Part shown: in pieces, positions 1 to 9,003 of the stretch
Position numbering within the stretch: the stretch's first letter is position 1
How the letters are laid out: the number at the start of each line of letters is the position of its first letter
Source: Nocardia sp. alder85J
GTDB taxonomy: Bacteria > Actinomycetota > Actinomycetes > Mycobacteriales > Mycobacteriaceae
Direction: 5' to 3'
DNA: 64,000 nt
NCBI RefSeq assembly: GCF_020176955.2
Contig: NZ_JAIUCZ020000004.1
Coordinates: 248,001-312,000 of the forward strand
Translations under genes and position numbers: made by a program
The notes under the pieces: model-generated
Seen by the model: only the letters and a program-made list of their open reading frames with translations
What the model was told of the DNA's origin: nothing
Database searches by the model: none

Positions 1-2
1 GG

Positions 3-1244
3 ACGGGCCTGTGGGGCCGGTTGTTCCCGGAGTGGGGGGCGGTGCGCGACCTGCCACCGCGCGATGCCGTGCACACCTGGACCGTCGACCGGCACCTGAT
101 GGAGACCGTCGCCTACGCCAGCGCGCTCACCACTCAGGTGTCGCGTCCGGATCTGCTGCTGCTCGGCGCGCTGCTGCACGATATCGGCAAGGGCCGCACC
201 GAGGATCACAGCATGGTCGGCGCCGAACTGGCCACCCAGATCGGCCGCCGACTCGGGCTGTGGCCCTCGGACGTGCACACCCTGAGCGCCGTGGTGCGGT
301 ACCACCTGCTGCTGCCGGAGACCGCGACCCGCCGCGACCTGGCCGATCCGGAGACCGTCCGGATGGTTGTCACCGCCCTGGACGGCGACTCGCAGGTGCT
401 GGACCTGCTGCACGCCCTCGCCGAGGCCGATTCGCTGGCCACCGGGCCCGGGGTCTGGGGCGACTGGAAGTCGGCGCTGATCGGTGAGCTGGTCCGGCGC
501 TGCCGCTTGGCGATGGCGGGGGAGAGTCAGCCGAAGCCGGATCCGATCGCGGAGGAACTGATCACGCTGGCGACCGCGGGCGGGGTGCACGTGCAGCTGC
601 GGCCCGGCGACGGGCGCTACAACCATGTCGTCACGGTGATCGCGCCGGACACTCCGGGCCTGCTGTCGGAGGCCGCGGGCGTGCTGGCGCTGCATTCCCT
701 GCGGGTGCTGTCGGCCTCGCTGGGCAGCGCGCCCATCGCCGGCGCGAGCGCCGAGTCGGTGGGGGCCGGCGGCCGGTCCGCGATCGACACCTTCGTGGTG
801 ACACCGAAATTCGGCGATCCGCCGGATGCGGGGCTGCTGCGGCAGGAGCTGATCCGGGCGCTGGACGGCGATCTGGACGTGGGCGCCGTGCTGGCCAAGA
901 AGGAACGCGAGGCGGCGCTGCGGCCGAGCCCGTACGCCCAGGCCGAACCCCGGGTGATCTGGACCGACACGCTGACCGCCGGCGAGGTGCTGCTGGAACT
1001 GCGGGCCGAGGACCGTATCGGCCTGCTCAGCAGGCTCGCCGACGCGCTGTCCCGGGCGGGGGCGGATGTCCGCTGGGCCAAGGTGGTCACCCTCGGCGCC
1101 GCGGTCGTGGACGCGTTCTGCCTGCACCTCGGCGATACCGACAGCCCGCAGCGCCGCGCCGAACTGGAGGCGGCGCTGCTGGCGGTGGTCCCCCGGCCGG
1201 AGCCCCGCAAACCGGAGGTCGCGGAGCCCGATCCGGCCGGGTGA
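3..1244 (+). CDS. glnD: [Protein-PII] uridylyltransferase GlnD, 5'-truncated by the window edge
   Basis: C-terminal roughly 410 residues of GlnD; the frame is open from base 3, so the start and the nucleotidyltransferase domain lie outside the window. Visible first is an HD phosphohydrolase domain, with HTWTVDRHLME followed by LLHDIGKG, which removes the modifying group from PII. After it come two ACT domains: one around PDTPGLLSEAAGVL, one at the C-terminus around RAEDRIGLLSRLADAL. In the family the ACT domains sense glutamine, and in actinobacteria the PII protein GlnK is adenylylated rather than uridylylated. The gene converges on the ABC permease gene with only 4 bases between. The position two genes from ffh matches the mycobacterial order. 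Identity is secure; only the missing N-terminus is unseen. Confidence 0.95.
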   Translation, partial: TGLWGRLFPEWGAVRDLPPRDAVHTWTVDRHLMETVAYASALTTQVSRPDLLLLGALLHDIGKGRTEDHSMVGAELATQIGRRLGLWPSDVHTLSAVVRYHLLLPETATRRDLADPETVRMVVTALDGDSQVLDLLHALAEADSLATGPGVWGDWKSALIGELVRRCRLAMAGESQPKPDPIAEELITLATAGGVHVQLRPGDGRYNHVVTVIAPDTPGLLSEAAGVLALHSLRVLSASLGSAPIAGASAESVGAGGRSAIDTFVVTPKFGDPPDAGLLRQELIRALDGDLDVGAVLAKKEREAALRPSPYAQAEPRVIWTDTLTAGEVLLELRAEDRIGLLSRLADALSRAGADVRWAKVVTLGAAVVDAFCLHLGDTDSPQRRAELEAALLAVVPRPEPRKPEVAEPDPAG

Positions 1245-1248
1245 GGCG

Positions 1249-2145
1249 CTATTTCAGGCCGGAGCGGACGAACGCGTCCACCACATGCCGTTGCAGGAAC
1301 AGGTAGATCAGGAAGATCGGCAGGCAGGCGATGCCGGAGGCGGCCATCACCGCGCCCCAGTTGTCGCCCTCCGCGCCGAGGAAGCTCCGGATGCCGATCT
1401 GCAACAGCGCGTTGGACTTTCGTAATACCAGTGCGGGCCACAGGTATTCGTTCCACGCGGTGATGAACAGCATGATGCCGAGCGCCGCCAGGGCCGGGCG
1501 CAGATTGGGCAGCACCACCCGCCACAGGGTGCCCCAACTGGTCCGGCCGTCCATCTGCGCGGCGTCGATCAGGTCGCGCGGGAACGCCTGCAAGTGCTGG
1601 CGCAGCAGCATCACGCCGAACGCCGAGCAGAGATTGGGCACGATCACCCCGGCCACCGTGTTGAGCAGCCCCAGCTGGGAGACCAGCAGGTAGTTGGGGA
1701 TCATCGTCACCTGGAACGGCACCAGCCACGATCCGACGAACAGCATGAACAGCAGCCGCTTGCCGGGGAACGACCACATCGCGAACCCGTAGGCGGCGAA
1801 GATCGCCAGCAGCAACTGCGATACCGCCAGCGCCGCCGCCATGCCGAAGGTGTTCAGCATCATCGAGCCGATCGGGATGGTGTGCCACACGTACCGGAAG
1901 TTGTCCAGGCTGATCGGCCAGGGCAGCGGCGAGTGCGACAGCATATCCGCCGGGGCCCGGAAAGCGGTGGCGAACATCCAGTAGATCGGGAAGATCGCCG
2001 CCACCGCCGCGAGCGCGAGCACCACGTGCCCGGCGATCCGCAGCACCGGATTCGTCCGGGTGCCGGTGGCGGTGGCGTCGGTGACGCCTGGTGCGGCCGC
2101 CGCCCGGACGGGCCGGACGGCGACCGCGGTTGATACGAGAGCCAT
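1249..2145 (-). CDS. Carbohydrate-type ABC transporter permease (UgpE/MalG class)
   Basis: Inner-membrane permease of 298 residues, one of two in a CUT1-type ABC importer. It shows a short cytoplasmic N-terminus, a first hydrophobic segment (IAGHVVLALAAVAAIFPIYW) and about six membrane segments. The EAA-type loop that contacts the ATPase is IDAAQMDGRTSWGTLWRV. The ending AFVRSGLK is typical of MalG-class proteins. It is the last gene of a minus-strand operon, 16 bases after the partner permease. The substrate cannot be read from the permease; sugar, glycerol-3-phosphate and glycerophosphodiester are all transported by this class, and the phosphatase genes in the operon favour a phosphorylated substrate (inference). 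Confidence 0.9.
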   Translation of the reverse strand: MALVSTAVAVRPVRAAAAPGVTDATATGTRTNPVLRIAGHVVLALAAVAAIFPIYWMFATAFRAPADMLSHSPLPWPISLDNFRYVWHTIPIGSMMLNTFGMAAALAVSQLLLAIFAAYGFAMWSFPGKRLLFMLFVGSWLVPFQVTMIPNYLLVSQLGLLNTVAGVIVPNLCSAFGVMLLRQHLQAFPRDLIDAAQMDGRTSWGTLWRVVLPNLRPALAALGIMLFITAWNEYLWPALVLRKSNALLQIGIRSFLGAEGDNWGAVMAASGIACLPIFLIYLFLQRHVVDAFVRSGLK

Positions 2146-2161
2146 CGTGTCCTCCGGGCAA

Positions 2162-3118
2162 TCAGTTGTCGTAGAAGCTGAGTCGCTCGGACAGTTCGAC
2201 GAAGATCAGCGCGACGATCCCGAACGCCAGGAAGAACAGCATCCCGGCGGCTGCGGCGGAGCCGGCGTCGAAGTTGCGGAATCCGAACTCGTACAACAGG
2301 TAATAGATGTTGGTGGTGGCGTCGCTGGGGCCGCCCTGGGTGAGGATGTCGATCACCGGATAGGTCCACTGCGCACCCAGCAGGATCGTCATCAGGGCCA
2401 GGAACACCAGCGTCGGCGACAGCAGCGGCAGGGTGATGCGCCGGAATATCCGTGCGGCGCTTGCCCCGTCGAGGGCGGCCGCGGCCGCGTAGTCGGGATT
2501 GATCCCGGCCAGCCCGGCCGACATCACCAGCACGCCGAAGCCGAGCATCTGCCAGCCGCAGATCGCCACGATCGCCCAGATCGCCATCGCCGTGCTGCGG
2601 AAGACGTTGCCCAGCTCCAGCCCGAAGTGCTGGGCCAGCACCGTGATGGTGCCGCCGTCCGGGGCGAACATCCACCGCCACACCGCACTGGTGGCGACCG
2701 GGGTGACCAGGAACGGCACGAAGATCAGCGCCTGGTAGCAGGTCCGGGCCCGGCCGCTGACCCGTTGCGAGAGCACCGCGATCAGCAGCGGCAGCACCAG
2801 TGAGAACACCATCAGCGCGGCGATGTAGACGCCGGTGTTGACCAGGGCCCGGTGCAGCTCCGGAAGTTGCACGACGGCACTGTAATTGGCGGTCCCGACC
2901 GGCTTCTTGGGCTGGCTGGGAATGAGATTCCAGCGGTAGAAGGACAATTGGAACGTCTCGCACAGCGGGGTGTAGACCCAGACCACCAGCATCGCCAGGG
3001 CGGGCAGCACATACAGGTAGGGCGCCAACGGGATCCGCCGCCACCACGGCCGGCCCCGGCGAACCGGGGCGGCCGTGGCGGCGGATGATTCCCGCGCGCC
3101 GCGCACGGCGACGAGCAC
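2162..3118 (-). CDS. Carbohydrate-type ABC transporter permease (UgpA/MalF class)
   Basis: Partner permease of 318 residues. An arginine-rich cytoplasmic N-terminus precedes the first membrane segment (YLYVLPALAMLVVWVYTPL), with about six segments in all. The coupling loop reads AAAALDGASAARIFRRITLP, a standard EAA motif. The hydrophilic stretch after the first segment, with SFYRWNLIPSQPKKPVG, is the usual position of periplasmic loop 1 in the UgpA group. It starts 2 bases after the stop of the metallophosphoesterase gene, so it is almost certainly co-transcribed and translationally coupled. The start shown is an ATG-type or GTG-type codon at the beginning of the open frame and may be a few codons further downstream. 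Confidence 0.9.
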   Translation of the reverse strand: MLVAVRGARESSAATAAPVRRGRPWWRRIPLAPYLYVLPALAMLVVWVYTPLCETFQLSFYRWNLIPSQPKKPVGTANYSAVVQLPELHRALVNTGVYIAALMVFSLVLPLLIAVLSQRVSGRARTCYQALIFVPFLVTPVATSAVWRWMFAPDGGTITVLAQHFGLELGNVFRSTAMAIWAIVAICGWQMLGFGVLVMSAGLAGINPDYAAAAALDGASAARIFRRITLPLLSPTLVFLALMTILLGAQWTYPVIDILTQGGPSDATTNIYYLLYEFGFRNFDAGSAAAAGMLFFLAFGIVALIFVELSERLSFYDN

Positions 3119-3120
3119 GA

Positions 3121-4023
3121 CTACCGGGCCGTCGCGGCGACCATGGCGGCGGTCTGCTCCTCCTGGCTCAGCGCCAGGAACTCCGAGATCCGGTCGGCCG
3201 GCATCTCGTAGAGCGTCGGGAAGTCGCCGACCGGCACCACCGAGTGCAGCACCCGGTCGCCGTAGACGTGCACCAGGTTGAACGACTGGCCGCCGTCCTG
3301 GCCGCGGGCCGCCGGGAACACCACGTTGAGGTCCTGGGTGTAGCAGGTGGCCGAGGCCACCGACACCGGGATGCCGGCGAAGGTGGACATCGTCGAATAG
3401 TGCAGGTGCCCACCGAGAATGGCGCGCACGTCGGAGCCCTCCAGGAGCTGCGCCAGCCGGTTCTGCTCGCGCAGCTCCACCAGGCCGATCAGGCCGATCG
3501 GGCTGGGCACCGGCGGGTGGTGCAGCGCCAGGATGGTGCCCTCGGGGGCGGGGGTGGCCAATTCGGCTGCCAGCCAGGTGAGCTGGGCCTCGTCGATCTC
3601 ACCGTAGTGGTGGCCGAGCACGGTGCTGTCCAGCGCGATGATGCGCAGGCCGCCGACCCAGTGCACCCGGTCGATCGGATCGTCGGAGGGCTGCTCGTCG
3701 AGCAGGCCGACGCGGAAGGTCTGCCGGGTGTCGTGGTTGCCCATCACCCAGATCACCTGCGCGCCGAGCTCGGCGGCCACCGGCTCGACCATCGCGCGCA
3801 GCCGGTCGTAGGCGTCGGCGTCGCCGGTGTCGGCCAGGTCGCCGGTGAAGATGATCGCCTCGGGACGGGCGCCCGAGCGGGCGAAGTCGTCGAACACCCG
3901 GCGCAGGTTGGCGTCGCTGTCCACGCCGCCGTGCAGCAGTTCGCGACCGCCGACGAAATGGGTGTCGCTGATGTGCAGCAGGAAGTGCTCGGGCTCCGGG
4001 TACTGGGTGGAGGCGGAGGTCAT
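3121..4023 (-). CDS. Calcineurin-like metallophosphoesterase / phosphodiesterase (CpdA, GpdQ, Rv0805 class)
   Basis: Cytosolic dinuclear-metal phosphodiesterase of 300 residues. All family metal ligands are visible in order: SDTH near residue 18, TGDL, GNHD, the ALHH histidine and the GGHLH block. This class includes cyclic-AMP phosphodiesterases such as Rv0805 and glycerophosphodiesterases such as GpdQ. No signal peptide is present, so the substrate would be met after import. The ATG at 4023 sits in an ATGA overlap with the phosphatase gene upstream, which fixes the start; longer in-frame extensions run into that gene. Embedded in an ABC import operon, a glycerophosphodiesterase role is more attractive than a cyclic-nucleotide role (inference). 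The catalytic class is certain, the substrate is not. Confidence 0.9.
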   Translation of the reverse strand: MTSASTQYPEPEHFLLHISDTHFVGGRELLHGGVDSDANLRRVFDDFARSGARPEAIIFTGDLADTGDADAYDRLRAMVEPVAAELGAQVIWVMGNHDTRQTFRVGLLDEQPSDDPIDRVHWVGGLRIIALDSTVLGHHYGEIDEAQLTWLAAELATPAPEGTILALHHPPVPSPIGLIGLVELREQNRLAQLLEGSDVRAILGGHLHYSTMSTFAGIPVSVASATCYTQDLNVVFPAARGQDGGQSFNLVHVYGDRVLHSVVPVGDFPTLYEMPADRISEFLALSQEEQTAAMVAATAR

Positions 4024-4814
4024 CGGAGGGTCCCTTCGGTCGGATCGGTGGTGACGAGATGGTCGGTGAGCGCGGCGAATTCGTGTTCGCCGAGACCGTG
4101 GGCGGTGAGATAGCCGCGCACGGAACCGGATCGGTCGCGGATGCGCTCCAGGCTGTGGGTGAGCAGTGCCGCCGGGCTCCCGGCCAGGAAGCCGCGTGTG
4201 GCGTCGGTCGGCGGCATGCCGTAGTCGGCGGCCAGTCCGGCCAGTGCGCGGTCGGCCCACTCGCCGCCCAGATGCCGCTCGGTGACGGCATAGTCGGCGA
4301 CGATGTCGGCGTCGGTGACGCCGACGGCGGCCAGTGTCAGCGCGATCACCAGGCCGGTGCGGTCCTTACCGGCCGTGCAGTGCACCACCGCCGGGCCCCC
4401 GGCGGCGGCGATCAGGCCGATCGCGTGGGCCAGTTGCGGGCCGCGCTCGTCGACGATGAAGTCGTAGACCTCGGTCAGCGACAGGTCCGGGCCGGTCGGC
4501 ACGGCGTCGGCGGTGGATTCGAAGATCGGTGCGTGGTGCCGCACCGCGTCCAGGCCGTCGAGCAGGCTGGGCTCGCGGTCCCGCTCGGAGACCGTGCGCA
4601 GGTCGATCACGGTGCCGATGCGCAACTGCCGCAACAGGTCCCGGCCCGCGTCGGTCAACTCGTGCAGCGCGTCCGAGCGGTACAGCACGCCGGGCCGGAT
4701 CCGGCCGTCGCCGGCCGGAATTCCGGCGACGTCGCGGAAATTGTAGGTGCCGTCCACAGGGATCCGGCCGCCGCGGGCCGGATCGCCGAGTTGTTCGGGG
4801 AGTTGGGTGACCAT
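4020..4814 (-). CDS. Tyrosine-protein phosphatase / phosphoinositide phosphatase-like, PtpB (MptpB) family
   Basis: 264-residue phosphatase. The P-loop HCTAGKDRTG places the catalytic cysteine at about residue 146 and the arginine at 152. The extra Lys-Asp inside the loop is the hallmark of the MptpB/LipA-type family, which acts on phosphotyrosine, phosphoserine and phosphoinositides. The N-terminal NFRDVAG and LYRSDAL blocks are also family-specific. No secretion signal is visible. It starts 11 bases after the lipoprotein gene and overlaps the phosphodiesterase gene by 4 bases, so it is part of the import operon, not an isolated signalling enzyme. That setting suggests dephosphorylation of an imported phospho-compound, for example an inositol phosphate (inference). 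Confidence 0.9.
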   Translation of the reverse strand: MVTQLPEQLGDPARGGRIPVDGTYNFRDVAGIPAGDGRIRPGVLYRSDALHELTDAGRDLLRQLRIGTVIDLRTVSERDREPSLLDGLDAVRHHAPIFESTADAVPTGPDLSLTEVYDFIVDERGPQLAHAIGLIAAAGGPAVVHCTAGKDRTGLVIALTLAAVGVTDADIVADYAVTERHLGGEWADRALAGLAADYGMPPTDATRGFLAGSPAALLTHSLERIRDRSGSVRGYLTAHGLGEHEFAALTDHLVTTDPTEGTLR

Positions 4815-4825
4815 CGTCGTGTCCC

Positions 4826-6175
4826 TTACTTGTTCACCAGGTCCTGGGCGCGGCGCTGCGCGTCGGCCAGGGTGGCGTGCGGATCCTTGCCGAAGAAGAC
4901 CGAGTCCTGGGTCGCCTTGTCGAGGATGGTGTCGATCTGGGTGTAGCTGTCGCCGGGGAAGCTGACCCACGGTTCGAGCCGGCTCAGCTGCTCCAGATTC
5001 GGCCGCACCAACGGGTTTCCGGCGGCCCAGGCGGCCAGCGGCCCGGCGCCCTCGGTCATCGACGGGCGCAGCGGCAGGTAGCCGATCTTCGTGGTGATCT
5101 GCTCGTAGGCGTGCGGGCTGGTCATGAACTTCATGAACTCCCAGGCGGCGCGCTGCTTGGCCGGATCCTTGGCGAACAGGAACAGCGCGGAGCCGGAATT
5201 GGTGGGGATCGCGGGCTTTCCGGTGAAGGCCGGCATCGGGGCGTCCTTCAGCGTCCAGTTCCCGGCCTTCGCACCGGACATGAACGTGCCCTGTAGCGCG
5301 GAGGTCTGGAGTTCGAAGGCGAGTGATCCGCCGCGGGCGAACTGCTCGTACTGGCTGCTGGAGTCCAGATTGGCCAGCACGCCCGAGTCGTACAGATCGC
5401 GCATCATGGCGACGGTGCCGACGGCGGGTTCCTCGCCGAACTGGATGGTCGTGCGGTCGGCGCTCAGCACCCGGCCGCCGTTGGAGCGCATCATGCCCTG
5501 CAGGCACCAGTTGCCGCCCGGGGTGCAGCCGATGCTCAGCGAGGGCTTGCCGGTCTTCGCGGTGACCGCCTGGGCGGCGGCCTTCACCTTGTCCCAGGTG
5601 GACAGGTCCGGGTTGTCACCCAGCCCGGCCTGGGCGGTCAGACTCGCGTTGTAGAACAGCACCGGGGTGGAGAACACGTACGGCAGGCCGTAGGTGCCGC
5701 CGTTCCAGTCGGCGAGGGTGGCGGCGTTCGGGCTGAACGGGTATCGGCCGCCGAAGTGCTCGGTCACCGCCTCCTTGCCGACCAGTTTGTCCAGCGGCTG
5801 CGCGCCGAGCTTGGTGACGGCGAAATCCAGGCTGTCGAAGGTCAACTGGGCGACGTCGGGCGGATTCCCGGCCAGCAGCTGGGTCTGCACGCTGCCCGCG
5901 GTGTTGGTGCCGACCACCGAGGCGCCCTGGGTGGGCTGGGCGTGCACGTGGATATTCGGGTGTGCCGCTTCGAAATCGGCGACCAGGCCCTTGACGGTGT
6001 CGGTCCAGACACCGGCCTGGAGCAGGTTGTAGGACTCGAAGGTGATCGAGACCTGCTGGGCGGGATCGAGTTCCGGTATCACCTGCTGATCGGAGCTGCC
6101 GGTGGTGGATCCGGTCGAACAGCCGGCCAGGGCGACGGTCGCCACCGCAGCCAGCGCGGCGAGACATCGGCGCAT
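4826..6175 (-). CDS. Extracellular solute-binding lipoprotein of a CUT1-type ABC importer (family 1)
   Basis: 449-residue substrate-binding lipoprotein. The signal peptide starts MRRCLAALAAVATVALAGC, with lipobox LAGC and the acylated cysteine at residue 19. The mature part has family-1 features: ITFESYNL near the N-terminus, a tract around WDKVKAAAQAVTAKTG, and a C-terminal NPLVRPNLEQL region. A Shine-Dalgarno AGGAG lies about 8 bases before the ATG at 6175 and decides the start over upstream in-frame codons. The gene follows the ATPase by 35 bases and precedes the phosphatase. UgpB-like proteins that bind glycerol-3-phosphate or glycerophosphocholine belong here, but so do disaccharide binders, so the ligand is open. 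Confidence 0.9.
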   Translation of the reverse strand: MRRCLAALAAVATVALAGCSTGSTTGSSDQQVIPELDPAQQVSITFESYNLLQAGVWTDTVKGLVADFEAAHPNIHVHAQPTQGASVVGTNTAGSVQTQLLAGNPPDVAQLTFDSLDFAVTKLGAQPLDKLVGKEAVTEHFGGRYPFSPNAATLADWNGGTYGLPYVFSTPVLFYNASLTAQAGLGDNPDLSTWDKVKAAAQAVTAKTGKPSLSIGCTPGGNWCLQGMMRSNGGRVLSADRTTIQFGEEPAVGTVAMMRDLYDSGVLANLDSSSQYEQFARGGSLAFELQTSALQGTFMSGAKAGNWTLKDAPMPAFTGKPAIPTNSGSALFLFAKDPAKQRAAWEFMKFMTSPHAYEQITTKIGYLPLRPSMTEGAGPLAAWAAGNPLVRPNLEQLSRLEPWVSFPGDSYTQIDTILDKATQDSVFFGKDPHATLADAQRRAQDLVNK

Positions 6176-6210
6176 GGGTATCTCCTGAAATATGTTGCGT
6201 GACAAGATGT

Positions 6211-7365
<1,155 letters not shown>

Positions 7366-7384
7366 ACCAGCCTCATCACGTGAA

Positions 7385-7420
7385 ATGAAATTTCATACAT
7401 CTGCCCTTGTATGAATTTTC
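7385..7420 (-). promoter_or_regulatory. Operator candidates for the RpiR-type regulator, upstream of the ABC operon
   Basis: A perfect 12-bp palindrome ATGAAATTTCAT occupies 7385-7396. A second, degenerate copy ATGAATTTTC lies at 7411-7420, 26 bases further on. The AT-rich patch stands out in a GC-rich sequence and sits just upstream of the ATPase gene, where the operon promoter must be. RpiR/MurR regulators bind short GAAA-TTTC palindromes. The assignment to the adjacent regulator is inference. Confidence 0.55.
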
Positions 7421-7524
7421 GGTACTAAACGGATGCTGGCCGAAGAAGATGAACGTCAGTCGTCCCGATGGAGAAAATTCGCTGGCGCGACGATGGACAC
7501 TGTCGGGCCGCGCACCGGTGCCCG

Positions 7525-8415
7525 CTAGTGCGCGTCGGTCGTGCTCTGCGGCTCCTCGCCGACGAGGTTCAGCACCTGGTCCATGACGTGTTGCCGGCGT
7601 TCCGTGCCCATCTTCCGGGTCACCGCCGTATTCAGCACCGAGAGGAACAGCACCTGCACGGCCATCCCGGACGCGATGATGTACGACTCCGTGATCGTTT
7701 CGCCCGACCCCGCGACCAGCAGCAGATCGCTGTTCTCGCGCAGCCGCGAGCGGGCGTATCCGGTGACCCCGACGATCGTGGCCCCGGTGCCACGCGCGGC
7801 TGTGACCGCGTCCATGGTGACCGCGTTCTGGCCGCTGCTGCTCACCGCGACGAGCACATCGCCGGGGCCGAGGGTGCGGGCGCTGAGCTGCTGGGTCACC
7901 GAATCGGCGGGCGCCTCGCTGCCGCGTCCGGCGATGATCAGCAACAGCGCGAACGCCTGCGCGGCCGGACTGGAGCCGCCGTTGCCGACCACCAGCACCC
8001 GCCGAGCCTGCGCGATCGCGGCGGCGGCCCGATCGAATTCCGAATAGTCCAGTGCGCCGAGGGCATCGGACATGTTCTGCACCGCGGCGTCGAAGTGCGC
8101 CGGCGCCCAGTCCCGGCTGTCCGCGGCGTCCAGGCTCGAATTCCCCGCTGTCCGAGCCGCTCCCGTGTCCCGGATCAGCAACAGGCGCAGGTGCTGGAAA
8201 CCCTTGAATCCCAAGTTCTTACAGGTCCGGATCACGGTCGCTGGTGAGGTGTTGGCCCGGGCCGCGACATCCGCGGCCGACAGCAGCGCCACCTCGTCGG
8301 CATGTTCGAGAAACTGCACGGCCACCCGCTGCTCGCTGGGCACCAGGGAGGGCAGCAGCGAACGGATGACGCTGAGCGTGCCGCCGACGGGCGGGGTGGT
8401 GGGCGTGATGCTCAT
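7525..8415 (-). CDS. MurR/RpiR family transcriptional regulator (HTH-6 plus SIS domain)
   Basis: 296-residue cytosolic regulator. The N-terminal HTH-6 domain covers about residues 10-85, with ALLSAADVAARANTSPATVI and the recognition-helix region CKNLGFKGFQHLR. The C-terminal SIS domain binds sugar phosphates in this family, with VLVVGNGGSSPAAQAFALLL and VLVAVSSSGQNA. It lies directly upstream of the phosphate-compound importer operon, in the same direction, with 159 bases between. The regulator class, which senses phosphosugars, fits the embedded phosphatases. Whether it represses or activates cannot be told from sequence. Confidence 0.9.
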   Translation of the reverse strand: MSITPTTPPVGGTLSVIRSLLPSLVPSEQRVAVQFLEHADEVALLSAADVAARANTSPATVIRTCKNLGFKGFQHLRLLLIRDTGAARTAGNSSLDAADSRDWAPAHFDAAVQNMSDALGALDYSEFDRAAAAIAQARRVLVVGNGGSSPAAQAFALLLIIAGRGSEAPADSVTQQLSARTLGPGDVLVAVSSSGQNAVTMDAVTAARGTGATIVGVTGYARSRLRENSDLLLVAGSGETITESYIIASGMAVQVLFLSVLNTAVTRKMGTERRQHVMDQVLNLVGEEPQSTTDAH

Positions 8416-8610
8416 GGATCGTGTCTAGCACCCGCCGGTGTACGGATTGCGCCGATCGCGTGCGCCGGGCTCCCGGATCGGCGCATGCAACACAATTGTT
8501 GCCATAGATTTGCTGCGCCCTGCCCCAGGGCGCGTCCGGCAACCCTACGATCGGAGTTCAGTTCCGGCTGTCGCGGACTTTGTTCGGGCTATTCGAGCGA
8601 GGGGAGCAAG

Positions 8611-8919
8611 GTGGCGATCGAAGTCGTTTCCTCGTCGATCATGACCAGTGATATGACCCGGCACATCGCCCGGTGCGTCGGAGGTGACCGCTGGGTCGTC
8701 TCCTGGCTGCCCGGCCGGACCCTGACCGGGCAACAGGCGGTCACGGCCATGAAGCTGGCCTCCCGGGGCGACCGGGAGCCCACCGACACCGAGTGGGCCG
8801 CCCTGGACACCATGGCGCTGGAACTCGGTCTCACCGGCCGGGAGGCGGTGCTGATGATCGCGGCCGAGGATCACGACATCCGACTGGCGCCGCAACGGCC
8901 GCGCCGCCGGACACCGTAA
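8611..8919 (+). CDS. Small conserved actinobacterial protein of unknown function
   Basis: 102-residue soluble protein with a GTG start. GAGGGGAG lies about 4 bases before the GTG at 8611, which is why this start is preferred over an open-frame extension reaching back to about 8302. The core DRWVVSWLPGRTLTGQQAVTAMKLA followed by a basic, proline-rich end (PQRPRRRTP) resembles short hypothetical proteins common in Nocardia and Mycobacterium. No catalytic motif, signal peptide or membrane segment is visible. It stands alone, 84 bases before ffh in the same direction. Function unknown. Confidence 0.7.
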   Translation: MAIEVVSSSIMTSDMTRHIARCVGGDRWVVSWLPGRTLTGQQAVTAMKLASRGDREPTDTEWAALDTMALELGLTGREAVLMIAAEDHDIRLAPQRPRRRTP

Positions 8920-8965
8920 TCCACCAGGGTGGATCCGCACGGGCGGATTCTCCCACTACCCTGGT

Positions 8966-8989
8966 ATCTCGAGTGACCACCCTCGAGAT
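8966..8989 (+). promoter_or_regulatory. Inverted repeat in the ffh upstream region
   Basis: ATCTCGAG at 8966-8973 pairs perfectly with CTCGAGAT at 8982-8989 across an 8-base spacer. The ffh ribosome-binding site (AGGAG) follows immediately. It could be a leader hairpin that exposes or hides that site, or a protein operator. No family could be assigned. Confidence 0.35.
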
Positions 8990-9003
8990 CAGGAGCGCGA
9001 TCG

